From positions 1 to 43,514 of IMG/VR virus record IMGVR_UViG_3300025679_000012: 43,514 nt of DNA. One strand, 5' to 3'. The DNA is from a virus. Positions 7,068-15,966 of this stretch are shown one piece after another. The position numbers and the translations under genes are program-made. Positions within the stretch are counted from its first letter, which is position 1; each line of letters starts with the position of its first letter. The notes under the pieces are model-generated. The model made no database searches and was not told the origin of the DNA. It saw nothing but the letters and a program-made list of their open reading frames with translations.

Positions 7068-8966
7068 ATGGCATTCATCGCACTTAGATCACACGCAATA
7101 AAAAACCCGGGCAACACCCGGAATATTACGACGACCCAAACCGAGAACGGTGTCGCTCGCGTGCAGAAGACGACCTCTCAGACAGAGACTGGTGTAGGTC
7201 GCATCCAGATCACCACAGCGCGTACGGAGACAGGAGTCTCACGAATCCAAGTAACGACCTCAAAGACCACCACGGGCATAGCCAGAATCACGGCCACAAC
7301 AGCCCAGACTGCCACAGGTAAGGCGAGGATCACCGCAACCACTCCAAGGACCGAAACCGGCGTGGGGCGCGTCACAGCGACAACCAGCCGCACTGAGACC
7401 GGCGTTTCCCGTGTAACAGCCACCACATCGAGGACTGAGACTGGTGTGGCACGTATTACAGCCACGACGTCCAAGACGGAGACGGGTGTATCTCGAATCA
7501 CTGTCACTACCCTGAAGACCGAAACCGGCCTCTCGAGAGTGACCGCGACGACCTCACGAACCGAGACTGGACTCGCCCGGATAACCGCTACCACGACGCG
7601 CACAGAAACTGGTAAAGCCGCGATCCTCCGCACCACAAATCAGACCGAAAGTGGTATAGCTCGCGTGCAGGTGAGCACCGCGCGCACTGAGACCGGCGTA
7701 GCACGCATTCAAATCACCAGCACCAAGACGGAGACTGGTATCGCTCGAGTGACTGCAGTGACAGCAAAAACAGAAACAGGCCTCGCTCGCATTCAGATCC
7801 AGACCACGAAGACCGAGAGTGGTGTGGCGCGCATTACCGCATCAACCCTGAAGACAGAAACGGGTGTCGGCCGTGTGACTGCAACCACCCTGAAGACCGA
7901 GACCGGCGTATCGAGAATCACTGCAAAAACGACCAAGACAGAGTCGGGTGTTTCCCGTGTAACGGTATCGACCTCGAGGACCGAGAGTGGTGTGGCAAAC
8001 ATCGCCTCGTCAACCACCACAACAACGAAGACCGAGACAGGTGTCGCAAATATCAAGGTGACTACCCAGCGCACTGAGACCGGCGTAGCACGCGTGCAAG
8101 TAACGACACAGAAAACGGAGACGGGTATAGCGAGAGTGCAACTCACAACTTCAAAGACCGAGACTGGTGTCGGACGTATCACCGTCTCCACTTCGAAGAC
8201 TGAAACGGGCGTAGCGCGAATCACTAAAGTAACAGCAAAGACCGAGACCGGAGTAGCGCGAATCACCGTGACTACGACAAAGAGCGAGACCGGCCTCGCC
8301 CGCATAACCACGATCGACTCAAAGACCGAGACCGGCAAAGCTGCAATCCTCAAGACATCCTCTCAGACCGAAAGTGGTGTCGGCCGCATCACTACGACGA
8401 CCGCACGAACCGAGACCGGCAAAGCCTCCATCCTGCGCACGACGACTCAAACGAAGACGGGTGTGGCACGCTTGCAGGTTCAAACCAGTAAGACAGAGAC
8501 CGGAGTAGCTCGCATCACCAAAGCAGTGGCACGCACAGAGACAGGCACCTCACGAATTACCGCCCAGACCGCCCAGACCGCCCAGACCGCCACAGGTAAG
8601 GCGAGAGTGACCATTACCACCTCCCGGGCCATTCAGGGCACCTCACGCCTCCTGAAGACCTCATCGGCCACTGAGATGGGCAAAGCACGCCTCCAATACA
8701 CCACCAGTCGCACCGAGACGGGCAAAGCGACCGTTTCCGCCATTACGACCCAGAATATCACCGGGACCGCGTCGATCGTGGCACAGGTAAAGCAAGGCAA
8801 AGGCAGGCACGTCCTCACGACGCACCAGCGAGCACAGATACTTCCAACGAAGACCATACAAACCGACACCATCACCACAGGCAGTAGAGCGCAGACGACA
8901 GTCGAAACAGGAACCAAAATATTATCCACCCTCACCACGCGCACACCCGAGCGCACGGTGCTATAA
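7068..8966 (+). CDS. 14-residue repeat protein, probable fibre
   Basis: 632 residues of which about 545 consist of some 39 tandem repeats with consensus TTxxTETGVARITA (14 residues, 42 bp). Invariant positions are T-x-T-G and an R/K-I/V pair; two units carry 3-residue insertions. Alternation of Val/Ile with Thr suggests a stacked beta structure such as a solenoid or fibrous stalk; YadA-type heads also use 14-residue turns, but the consensus differs. There is no cysteine and no hydrophobic core segment. Codons differ from repeat to repeat although the protein motif is kept, so the repeats are old and selected at protein level. A perfect 9-bp triple repeat at 8561-8587 marks recent slippage. 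The last ~75 residues are not repetitive. Function as a tail or head fibre is inferred. Confidence 0.65.
   Translation: MAFIALRSHAIKNPGNTRNITTTQTENGVARVQKTTSQTETGVGRIQITTARTETGVSRIQVTTSKTTTGIARITATTAQTATGKARITATTPRTETGVGRVTATTSRTETGVSRVTATTSRTETGVARITATTSKTETGVSRITVTTLKTETGLSRVTATTSRTETGLARITATTTRTETGKAAILRTTNQTESGIARVQVSTARTETGVARIQITSTKTETGIARVTAVTAKTETGLARIQIQTTKTESGVARITASTLKTETGVGRVTATTLKTETGVSRITAKTTKTESGVSRVTVSTSRTESGVANIASSTTTTTKTETGVANIKVTTQRTETGVARVQVTTQKTETGIARVQLTTSKTETGVGRITVSTSKTETGVARITKVTAKTETGVARITVTTTKSETGLARITTIDSKTETGKAAILKTSSQTESGVGRITTTTARTETGKASILRTTTQTKTGVARLQVQTSKTETGVARITKAVARTETGTSRITAQTAQTAQTATGKARVTITTSRAIQGTSRLLKTSSATEMGKARLQYTTSRTETGKATVSAITTQNITGTASIVAQVKQGKGRHVLTTHQRAQILPTKTIQTDTITTGSRAQTTVETGTKILSTLTTRTPERTVL
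7140..8780 (+). repeat. Array of about 39 degenerate 42-bp coding repeats
   Basis: Period of 42 bp carrying the consensus ACNGAGACNGGNGTNGC inside each unit. The repeats diverge at third positions, unlike a recent tandem expansion. At 8561-8587 the 9-mer CGCCCAGAC occurs three times in a row, a likely recent slippage product adding three residues per copy (QTA). Confidence 0.85.
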
Positions 8967-8967
8967 T
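8959..8967 (+). promoter_or_regulatory. Extended -10 box, leaderless start
   Basis: TGC-TATAAT with the ATG of the next gene only 7 nt after the box, so a transcript starting at the usual distance would begin at or next to the A of ATG. No convincing -35 box. The box overlaps the stop codon of the repeat gene. Confidence 0.5.
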
Positions 8968-8974
8968 TACCACT

Positions 8975-9895
8975 ATGAAAGTACTCCTAGCACCCACCGA
9001 GGACTTTATCAAACGAGAGCGCAGCGCACTGAGCGCGGCCGCAACAGCAGGCTCGAGCGTAGTCTTGAGCATCGTCAACAGTGCCGGCTTTGCAGTGAAC
9101 GACTACGTCGTCATCGGACTCGAGGGCAGTGAAGTGGCCGAGCTTTGCAAAATCACTGCAGTGGCAGCAACGACAATCACCGTCGCAACCTTGGCACTCG
9201 CGCATCAGATCGACGACCCAGTAGTGAAGTACCGATACAACGAGCGCAAATTCTACGGATCACTGACCGCAACCGGAAGCTACACCGAGCTGACAGGATA
9301 CGGTTCGCCAGTGACGATCGCAGTCAACGACCCGCAAGGCACTATTCTCGAGTACACCGGAGGCGAGGGATACCTATACTTCAAGAGCACCTACTACAAC
9401 AGCACCACGACAGACGAGAGCAACCTCGTCGATGCAGATACCGTACTCGCCGACGAGAGCGTGCGCTACTGCAGCCTCTACGCAATCAGAAAGCAGGGTG
9501 GCCTCACCAACAACCCCTACGTCACCGACGGACTGATTGAGGTCTACCGCAAGCGCGCAGAGAGTGAAGTGGACAGTTACCTCAACGCACGATACATACT
9601 CCCTCTCATAAACAGCACCGGCTCGCCGGAGATCCCATTCCTCGTAGAGAACTGCACCATGCTACTCGCGGCCGGGTACATGGACTATCAGGAGCTCGGC
9701 AAAGACGGAGAAGGTATCAAGTGGCTCGGTGAAGCGCGCGGTGTACTCAAGCGACTGCAGTCACCCGGAGGCCAGCAACTCCTCGGATCCGACAAGCTGG
9801 AGATGCAATCACGCATCCTCTCCAACGGCGTACAAAGCTACCCAGACGACACCGACTGCGAACCTCCAGTATTTACAATCGGCCAACGCTTCTAA
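8975..9895 (+). CDS. Head-tail adaptor, gp36-like (DUF1320) domain
   Basis: 306 residues. The N-terminal ~110 residues form a beta-rich domain (VLSIVNSAGFAVNDYVVIGL). The C-terminal part (VRYCSLYAIRKQGG, YRKRAESEVDSYLNARYI, VENCTMLLAAGYMDYQEL, WLGEARGVLKRLQSPG) matches the Mu gp36-type adaptor family: an all-helical head-completion protein that docks below the portal. The usual family length is about 140 residues, so the extra N-terminal domain is an addition here. It is followed by gpG-like and tail-terminator genes, the expected connector order. Confidence 0.75.
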   Translation: MKVLLAPTEDFIKRERSALSAAATAGSSVVLSIVNSAGFAVNDYVVIGLEGSEVAELCKITAVAATTITVATLALAHQIDDPVVKYRYNERKFYGSLTATGSYTELTGYGSPVTIAVNDPQGTILEYTGGEGYLYFKSTYYNSTTTDESNLVDADTVLADESVRYCSLYAIRKQGGLTNNPYVTDGLIEVYRKRAESEVDSYLNARYILPLINSTGSPEIPFLVENCTMLLAAGYMDYQELGKDGEGIKWLGEARGVLKRLQSPGGQQLLGSDKLEMQSRILSNGVQSYPDDTDCEPPVFTIGQRF

Positions 9896-9899
9896 AACT

Positions 9900-10349
9900 A
9901 TGCGCCTGCAATTCAACGTCGGCGGCCAGATGGAACTCTCCCGCGTGCTGCTGAATATAGGTAACGCCGTACAAGACTGGACCCCGGCATTCGAGCAGAG
10001 CGCTGAAGACCTCGTGGAGTTTTTCAGCTACGAAGTATTCGAGACTGAGGGCGGAGCGATAGACGAGGACTGGTCGCCACTCTCAATGGCATACGCAAAG
10101 CGCAAAGCAAAGTTGTACCCTGACCAAGGCATCCTCGAGGCGACGGGCACCATGCGCGAGAGCTTCCTCTCACAGGCAGACGCGACGTCGCTGAAGATTT
10201 GGAACGCGGCCGAATACTTCAAGTACCACCAGAGCAGTGCACCGCGCAACAAGATGCCCCGTCGTGTTATGATGAAATTAACCGAGAACCTGCGCGAGGT
10301 AGTCGTCAAAAACTTCCAGAGGCAATTCATCGAGGAGGCAAATAGATAG
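9900..10349 (+). CDS. Virion morphogenesis protein, Mu gpG-like
   Basis: 149 residues from the ATG at 9900, 5 nt after the previous stop; a longer frame to 9729 lies within the adaptor gene. The helical protein contains WSPLSMAYAKRKAKL, ILEATGTMRESFL and the C-terminal LREVVVKNFQRQFIEEA. This pattern, particularly 'W-x-P-L-x-...-K...-ILxxTGxLxxSF', is the phage virion morphogenesis (gpG) family, which joins head to tail. Its place between a gp36-like adaptor and a terminator-like gene fits. Confidence 0.7.
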   Translation: MRLQFNVGGQMELSRVLLNIGNAVQDWTPAFEQSAEDLVEFFSYEVFETEGGAIDEDWSPLSMAYAKRKAKLYPDQGILEATGTMRESFLSQADATSLKIWNAAEYFKYHQSSAPRNKMPRRVMMKLTENLREVVVKNFQRQFIEEANR

Positions 10350-10351
10350 CT

Positions 10352-10852
10352 ATGACAACACAACAAAGCGACCCTATAATTCAAAAGTATATCGACCTCG
10401 TGAAGGCAAACACGAGCGCCTTCCGTGCCATTTATGCGGGAGACCCAGTAGTGATTCCCGTCTCGATGATGCCCGCACTCATCGTTGCAAAACGACAAAG
10501 CACTGTCTCAAAGTTCACCAACGCCGAAGATATCCACATGGTGACTCTTGTGCTGACCGTGGTGACCGACATCCGAAAAGACATATCCGACGAGACCACG
10601 CTCGTCCCGGGCAACGCAACGCTCTACGACCTCATCGAGGGCCGCGACCCAGTGACGTACCTATTAAAACCCCAGTCCTTGCTCTATATTTTGCGTCACA
10701 ACCTCGGCGTTGACCCGACGCACCAAATCTACACTGACATCAGCACCCCGACAAAAATAGACTACGGAATGGTGATGAACAAAAGGCAGGCAGGCTCGTG
10801 GTCGATCGAGGGAGCCATTACCGCAGTCGCCTCGATTGTGCAACTCCGGTAG
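10352..10852 (+). CDS. Probable tail completion/terminator protein
   Basis: 166 residues beginning MTTQQSDPIIQKYIDLVKAN. It has a beta strand plus helix layout (MVTLVLTVVTDIRKD, TYLLKPQSLLYILRHNLGVD) as in small tail-terminator proteins that cap the tube. It lies between gpG-like and tail tube genes, where such a protein is expected. No sequence motif is decisive, so this is a context call. Confidence 0.55.
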   Translation: MTTQQSDPIIQKYIDLVKANTSAFRAIYAGDPVVIPVSMMPALIVAKRQSTVSKFTNAEDIHMVTLVLTVVTDIRKDISDETTLVPGNATLYDLIEGRDPVTYLLKPQSLLYILRHNLGVDPTHQIYTDISTPTKIDYGMVMNKRQAGSWSIEGAITAVASIVQLR

Positions 10853-10857
10853 TAGCA

Positions 10858-10863
10858 TATAAT
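10858..10863 (+). promoter_or_regulatory. -10 box, leaderless start
   Basis: TATAAT followed by 6 nt (TACACC) and ATG at 10870; a transcript from it would begin at the start codon. No -35 box is obvious. Confidence 0.45.
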
Positions 10864-10869
10864 TACACC

Positions 10870-11043
10870 ATGTCTGAAGACACCACAGAAACAGCAAAGC
10901 AAGAAGCACCGGCAACGACTGCCGAAACCATGACGATGCGTGAGTACTTCTTCCCTATTCACGGGAAGACAATAAGCGCAACGTCGCAAGCTGAGGCAGA
11001 GTCGAAGCTCGCGGAATTATTAAAAGAACCAACTAAAAAGTAA
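10870..11043 (+). CDS. Small hypothetical protein before tail tube
   Basis: 57 residues, MSEDTTETAKQEAPATTAET then MTMREYFFPIHGKTISATS and a Lys/Glu-rich helix. The start at 10870 is chosen because it lies 6 nt after a TATAAT box and after the previous gene's stop. The first 20 residues are likely disordered. Position just before the tail tube gene suggests a tail-assembly role, but this is inference. Confidence 0.55.
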   Translation: MSEDTTETAKQEAPATTAETMTMREYFFPIHGKTISATSQAEAESKLAELLKEPTKK

Positions 11044-11045
11044 TC

Positions 11046-12221
11046 ATGACTAAATTTATCGGGCATCAGTTTGATATTGGTATCGGCAAAGAGTCGACAC
11101 GCGGCACTGCAGTCGTCGCAACGTACTGGCTGCCAGACTCATCGCTCACCGTCGACGACAAAGTAAAGGTCGCAAAGGATGAGACCTCCATCGGCGTGAT
11201 TGAGGATGGCGTCGGACAGGAAGTGAGTAACGTATACAGCGAGGCAGTACTCGAGGGCCGCGTATCAGATACAGGCTTCGGCTTGCTTTTGATGGCGCTC
11301 ATGGGTACTGACACTATCGGCGCAGTCGAAACAGGTGTGAAGGACCACGTCTTCACCGTTGCACAAAATGCGCAACACCCATCGCTCTCCGTCTGTGTCT
11401 ACGAGCCAAACGCATCGACCGGGCTCGTCTACCCACTCGGCATGATAGACAGCCTCGACGTGACCTGTGAGCTCGACAAGTACGCAATGTACAAGGCGAC
11501 GATCAAGGCGAACCGCAACGCGTCACAGGCCAACACCGTAGCGTACGCCGCTGACAATGCATTCCGTCCGCAAGACATCACCATCGGATACGCTCCGACG
11601 TTGGCTGGCGCAAACGGCACGCTCACAGCGACCGGCACCGCGGCATCATCAATCCACGTCACGAGTCTTTCAATCTCGACCACGCTCCTGCAGGTGGGCA
11701 TGACGGTCTCCGGCACCAACGTGCCAGTTGGCACGACAATCGCAACGATTGTGGGCGCTGCAGCATTCGACCTCTCGGCAGCATCGACCGGAGCGATCGG
11801 CACGCTGACCTTCGGTCCAACACCAGTCAACAGCAAAAAGGTGCAGCTTTCATTCAAGGCCAACACTGAAGACGACGAGGTACTCGGCAACATAAACCCC
11901 GTCGATCGTCTCAACAAGGCAATGCAGGTAAGTGGCACATTCGAGCTGTACTACACCGACCGCACATTCATCGACACAGTGATGCTCGGCGATATCTACA
12001 AAGCAATCAACGTCAAGATGGTCTCCGGCGTTACGATTGGAACGACATCGCACCCGACGTTCACTGCGAACTTCGCGCGCGTGAAGCTCAGTGAGGTATC
12101 ACGCAAAATAGACAACAAGGGCATCGTCTCACAAACGGTGAAATTTACCGCCTTTTATTCACTCAGCGCTTCGGAAATGTTTGACCTCACCCTCCGAAAC
12201 ACTATCACCTCAGGTTACTAA
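11046..12221 (+). CDS. Major tail tube protein with Ig-like insertion
   Basis: 391 residues. The first ~180 and last ~135 residues form the expected tail-tube body (KFIGHQFDIGIGKESTRGTA, GLLLMALMGTD, and the C-terminal VKLSEVSRKIDNKGIVSQTV). Residues about 185-255 form an inserted Thr/Ala/Ser-rich beta domain (GTLTATGTAASSIHVTSLS), of the kind often found as a surface-exposed Ig-like decoration on tube proteins. It precedes the chaperone and tape measure genes, the standard order. The tube role is well supported by context; the exact family is not. Confidence 0.75.
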   Translation: MTKFIGHQFDIGIGKESTRGTAVVATYWLPDSSLTVDDKVKVAKDETSIGVIEDGVGQEVSNVYSEAVLEGRVSDTGFGLLLMALMGTDTIGAVETGVKDHVFTVAQNAQHPSLSVCVYEPNASTGLVYPLGMIDSLDVTCELDKYAMYKATIKANRNASQANTVAYAADNAFRPQDITIGYAPTLAGANGTLTATGTAASSIHVTSLSISTTLLQVGMTVSGTNVPVGTTIATIVGAAAFDLSAASTGAIGTLTFGPTPVNSKKVQLSFKANTEDDEVLGNINPVDRLNKAMQVSGTFELYYTDRTFIDTVMLGDIYKAINVKMVSGVTIGTTSHPTFTANFARVKLSEVSRKIDNKGIVSQTVKFTAFYSLSASEMFDLTLRNTITSGY

Positions 12222-12238
12222 AATTAAAAAGCAATACT

Positions 12239-12562
12239 ATGGAACGAGAACAAAAGACATTGACCACTAGCGGGGGCCACACAGTCGTAATCAAGGCGTA
12301 CCTTACCGGCAAAGAAAACAACGAGCTCAAGGCGGCACTCTTCAAGGGTGTAGGTGCCGTAGAGGCGGGCGAGAAGCCCAAGATGCCTCTCGAGAACGCG
12401 ATCGGATACGAGCGCAAGCAGATAGAGAGCCTCGTAGTCTCATTCGACGGCAGTACCGAGGCACCAGTGGATGCCCTCGAGAATTTGCCAAGCGGTGAAT
12501 ACGACGATGCGGTCAAGCAGATCAAAGAGGCTGCTGGCCTTTCTTTAGCGCCAGCGAAGTAA
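12239..12562 (+). CDS. Tail assembly chaperone, short product (gpG-type)
   Basis: 107 residues (MEREQKTLTTSGGHTVVIKA) ending AAGLSLAPAK. It lies between the tail tube and tape measure genes, exactly where the chaperone pair is found in siphoviruses. Long-tailed phages make a short product and a -1 frameshifted long product that help the tape measure assemble. Here the -1 frame is open from 12499 onward and continues to 12756, and the overlap holds a T-rich stretch CCTTTCTTTAG (12538-12548), so a frameshift in 12499-12562 is likely. No canonical X XXY YYZ heptamer is visible. Confidence 0.75.
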   Translation: MEREQKTLTTSGGHTVVIKAYLTGKENNELKAALFKGVGAVEAGEKPKMPLENAIGYERKQIESLVVSFDGSTEAPVDALENLPSGEYDDAVKQIKEAAGLSLAPAK

Positions 12563-12756
12563 AGTACGCGTGGGACAACTACTTCGCTAACGGGTGGACG
12601 AGAGACCTCACGCCGGAGATGGTCGCCGCGATTCTCTGCAGAGAGATGCATTGGACATACCAAGAGTACTCAGAGCAGCCGACGTTCTTCATCGCCATAC
12701 TGCTCACCATGATGCAGTCGGAGTCGGAGGAGCGAGAGCGCCGCTCTAAATCATAA
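12499..12756 (+). CDS. Tail assembly chaperone frameshift extension (gpGT-type)
   Basis: An open -1 frame that has no ATG before 12619 and reads FFSASEVKYAWDNYFANGW, TRDLTPEMVAAILCREMHW and a C-terminal acidic-basic run to the stop at 12754-12756. It is best explained as the C-terminal part of a fusion made by -1 frameshifting from the 12239 gene. An internal ATG at 12619 could alternatively start a 45-residue protein. It ends 5 nt before the tape measure start. The frameshift is inferred by position and by the open frame; the precise slip site is uncertain. Confidence 0.65.
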   Translation: MRRCGQADQRGCWPFFSASEVKYAWDNYFANGWTRDLTPEMVAAILCREMHWTYQEYSEQPTFFIAILLTMMQSESEERERRSKS

Positions 12757-12761
12757 ACACC

Positions 12762-14510
12762 ATGGGAGAAAACGACTTACAAATTAATATCACTGCGGTA
12801 GACGACGCGAGCTCAACGCTGCAGGAAGTCGCGTCGACTGCAGATGGGATGGCGACCTCCATTGGGCAGGCCGCCAATTCCATATCGGAAAGCATGACGA
12901 GCGCCTTCACCGCTTCAGAGGAGGCGGCCGTAGACGCTGCCATGGCAGCAGTGAACGCGTGGACCGATGCAGACGAGTCGATAACCGGAGCAAACGCCAC
13001 GATGGTGGAGGAGGGAGACAGTGCTTTCTCAAGCCTCTCTGATAGTGCGCTCGCCTCAGCAAGCGCATCGAGTGAGAGCTGGCAAACCTCTCTCGAGGAT
13101 ATAGCCGCACTCGGGACTATGACAGAGACGGAAGTAGACGCAGCGTTCATTGCAATGAGTGACAGTGCCGCGGCCTCGGCAGGCAAAGCTACGTCCTCGA
13201 TGGAGGGAGCAATGTCCGTCTTCCGCATTTTGATGATTGCCAACCTCGCAAAGCAGGCAGCCTCGGGTCTTGAGGGAATGCTGAGCACACTCATAACTGC
13301 AGCCGCAGGCGATCCAGTGAAACTCGCACAGGCACAGGATCAGATGAGCCAGCTCGTCGCACAGCGCGACAAACTCGAGCAACCAATATCGGGCAAGGGC
13401 AAAACGACCGGGCAGCTCGGGTCGGCCGAGGAGCAACAGGCGGCCGGTCTTGCAACGGTGAAAGAAAAGATTGCAGAATTGCAGCCTCAACTGGCTCAAC
13501 TCGAGCAGGCACAGAGGATCGGAGGGCAAGCCGCAAAGGACTACGATGCAGCAGCACTCAAACTAACGGCAGACTGGCAGAAGTTCCTCGAGACTGCAGG
13601 TGCTCCCCTTTTGGAAAACGCAGCGAAGACTGCAGTGGCACTCGACGACATCGTCACCAAGTTGACAGCTTTTGCTGCAGCGCATCCGAAAGTCGTCGAG
13701 GCAATCGGTCTCACCATTGCGTCACTCGCCGCATTTTTCACGGGACTCTCGGTAGTATTTGCGATACTCGTGCCGATCGTCCTCGTGCTGTGGCTTTTCA
13801 CTTTGCCATTCACGGTGATGGCGGTCATTATCGGTATCGCCATCGCCTTGATTGTAATTGGTGTTGTATTCCTCGCCTCGCTCATAGTGGTGAATTGGGA
13901 CAAAATATCAAAGGCAACCGGCGTGACGTGGGACGGCATCGTGGCCGCAATAAAACTAGCGTGGAGTGTTGTCGAAGGTATCCTCTTCCCGGGCATCGGC
14001 GGACTCGTCGACTGGATGTTCAACCACTGGAAAACAATAAAGGGCGACATCGAGGCAGCGTGGAACTGGATATCGGGCTTCATTTCAGGCATCTGGGGCA
14101 AAATAGTGAGCGACTCGGAGGCGGCCATCGGTAGCATTCAGAAACTCATCAGTGGCATCATGGCGCCTATAAACAACCTTACTAGTGCAGTCTCGGGCAT
14201 GGGCAACTTCATGGGAGCTGCTGGCGCTGCGGCCGGCTTTGTATTCGGTGGAGCGATGGCAGAGGGTGGCATTGTAAATAGCCCAACCCTTGCTCTTATT
14301 GGTGAGGCCGGTCCTGAAGCGGTTATCCCCTTGTCGGCATTCAACGGGGGCGGCTCACTCGCAGGCGTTGGCGGGGGTGGAAGTGGCGGACTCAATATCT
14401 CATTCAACATCGGCACCCTCTATGGCACAGACAGCTCCACCGCGACACGCTTCGCCAACCAGATCGCAAAGATGATTAACCAGCAGCTCAAGCTGAAGAA
14501 CTACAACTAG
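12762..14510 (+). CDS. Tape measure protein
   Basis: 582 residues. The N-terminal third is Ala/Ser-rich and coiled-coil-like; residues 313-376 form a long hydrophobic stretch with several membrane-spanning segments; after an amphipathic helical region the C-terminus has the characteristic GGIVNSPTLALIGEAGPEAV (with IPLSAF after it) of tape measure proteins. The tape measure sets tail length and is ejected with the DNA, probably inserting in the host membrane. At about 1.5 angstrom per residue it predicts a tail near 90 nm. It follows the chaperone pair and precedes the hub gene. Confidence 0.9.
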   Translation: MGENDLQINITAVDDASSTLQEVASTADGMATSIGQAANSISESMTSAFTASEEAAVDAAMAAVNAWTDADESITGANATMVEEGDSAFSSLSDSALASASASSESWQTSLEDIAALGTMTETEVDAAFIAMSDSAAASAGKATSSMEGAMSVFRILMIANLAKQAASGLEGMLSTLITAAAGDPVKLAQAQDQMSQLVAQRDKLEQPISGKGKTTGQLGSAEEQQAAGLATVKEKIAELQPQLAQLEQAQRIGGQAAKDYDAAALKLTADWQKFLETAGAPLLENAAKTAVALDDIVTKLTAFAAAHPKVVEAIGLTIASLAAFFTGLSVVFAILVPIVLVLWLFTLPFTVMAVIIGIAIALIVIGVVFLASLIVVNWDKISKATGVTWDGIVAAIKLAWSVVEGILFPGIGGLVDWMFNHWKTIKGDIEAAWNWISGFISGIWGKIVSDSEAAIGSIQKLISGIMAPINNLTSAVSGMGNFMGAAGAAAGFVFGGAMAEGGIVNSPTLALIGEAGPEAVIPLSAFNGGGSLAGVGGGGSGGLNISFNIGTLYGTDSSTATRFANQIAKMINQQLKLKNYN

Positions 14511-14511
14511 T

Positions 14512-15966
14512 ATGACAGCTCCCGTCAACGTACTCTGGAACGGCACCACAGATATTTCATCGTACATCGATTGGAATACTCTCGACTGTGTCTCAGTGCT
14601 CACAAAAGAACGTGGCACGATGAAGTTCTCAATGCTCCTGAAGCCGGAGAGCTCGTCATTCATTCCAGCACTCGCAGACACCATCGCACTGGCGGACCCC
14701 AGCGGGACGATATTCGGAGGCAACGTCACTGAAATTGAAAAGACCGTGCGCGGTGGTGTAGGTGCACTCATCGAGGTAGCAATCACCGTGACCGACTACG
14801 GCTATGCGCTCGACAGCAAGCTCGTGAAGACCTCCTACGTCAACAAGGACCCTTCCTACATCGTCAACGACCTTGTGACACGCTTCGGTCCCGGGGGATT
14901 CGACAGCGTGACCCACGTACAGGTGGGCGGTTTCAACATTTCCACAATCTCGTTCAACTACGAGAACCTCACCAAGTGCATCGAGGCAGTCGCCAAGCAA
15001 ATAGGATGGGACTGGTTCATCGACAGCACCAAGGCGCTCCATTTTTTCTTTGCAACAACGGTGACCGGCAGCAGTGAGTACAACCCGGCACCTTTCAACA
15101 TCGACGACACCGGAGGAAATATCATCTGGCCGAGCATCGACATCGACCAGAATATAACCAACCTCAAAAACAGTATCTACGTCATCGGGGGCACCTATAA
15201 AAAGGAATTCACCACAGGGACCACCCCGGACGTCTACACCACCGTCGCTGGCACCGTCATATACCCATTGGCCTACCGATACACCGGCTCTTTTTTTGTG
15301 GAACTCGACGGCGTATCACAGAGCATTGGAGTCGACCAACAAGACGACCCCTCACTCTTTCAAGTTATGTACAACAGCTCGGGGCCGTTCCTGCGAATGA
15401 ATAGCGACCCGGGCACCGGGCACACGCTGAAGACTTTTGGATTTGCAGAGATTCCGATCGTTGCGCACGTCCAAGACAGCACCAGCATCAGCACCTTCGG
15501 CGAGTACCAAGACTCCATCATCGACCCGCAGATTAAAAGCGTCCCTGAAGCGCAGGAACGTGCTGAGGCGGAGCTCGTAGAGTTCGGCCATGCCGTCTAC
15601 GATGTGAAATTCAACACGTTATCCACAGGCCTCCGCATTGGCATGACGATCCTCCTCAACAGCGTCAAGTTCGGGGTGAGCAACTACCCCCTCGTCATCA
15701 AGCGAATAGAGGCCACAGGGCACACACCTACGGCACTGCGCTATCAGGTGGAGGCAATCGGGTCCGACAACGTGACCTTTACAGACATCATGCTCACCCT
15801 CCTGCAACAACAGAATGGAGCAAACCAAGTGGATCCAAGCACCGTCCTGCAGATACTTCTCGACATCGAGGAGGATGTGAAAATCGACGACTCTGTTACA
15901 ATTACCACTACGACCGCACCATACGTGTACGGCACTGCACGATACGGCTTCAGCGTATTTTCATGA
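14512..15966 (+). CDS. Tail hub / baseplate protein
   Basis: 484 residues. The N-terminal ~115 residues (VLWNGTTDISSYIDWNTLDC, TIFGGNVTEIEKTV) are beta-rich as in the distal-tail and hub family; the middle has the AVAKQIGWDWFIDSTKALHF region; the C-terminal part (LSTGLRIGMTILLNSVKFGV, LRYQVEAIGSDNVTF) is a second beta domain. This is the expected architecture of a tail hub that closes the tube, directly after the tape measure. It overlaps the next gene by 4 nt. The TTATCCACA inside it at 15619 is probably chance. Confidence 0.75.
   Translation: MTAPVNVLWNGTTDISSYIDWNTLDCVSVLTKERGTMKFSMLLKPESSSFIPALADTIALADPSGTIFGGNVTEIEKTVRGGVGALIEVAITVTDYGYALDSKLVKTSYVNKDPSYIVNDLVTRFGPGGFDSVTHVQVGGFNISTISFNYENLTKCIEAVAKQIGWDWFIDSTKALHFFFATTVTGSSEYNPAPFNIDDTGGNIIWPSIDIDQNITNLKNSIYVIGGTYKKEFTTGTTPDVYTTVAGTVIYPLAYRYTGSFFVELDGVSQSIGVDQQDDPSLFQVMYNSSGPFLRMNSDPGTGHTLKTFGFAEIPIVAHVQDSTSISTFGEYQDSIIDPQIKSVPEAQERAEAELVEFGHAVYDVKFNTLSTGLRIGMTILLNSVKFGVSNYPLVIKRIEATGHTPTALRYQVEAIGSDNVTFTDIMLTLLQQQNGANQVDPSTVLQILLDIEEDVKIDDSVTITTTTAPYVYGTARYGFSVFS

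Noticed and set aside
7178-8353. Long open frames on the minus strand across the repeat gene
   Set aside because: They mirror the 42-bp repeats of the + strand gene; valine-rich translations without start signals, so shadows.
7140-8780. CRISPR-like periodic repeats
   Set aside because: The 42-bp period is in-frame coding DNA with diverged copies and no unique spacers.
15619-15627. TTATCCACA DnaA box
   Set aside because: Falls inside the tail hub gene (Leu-Ser-Thr codons) and far from any replication gene.
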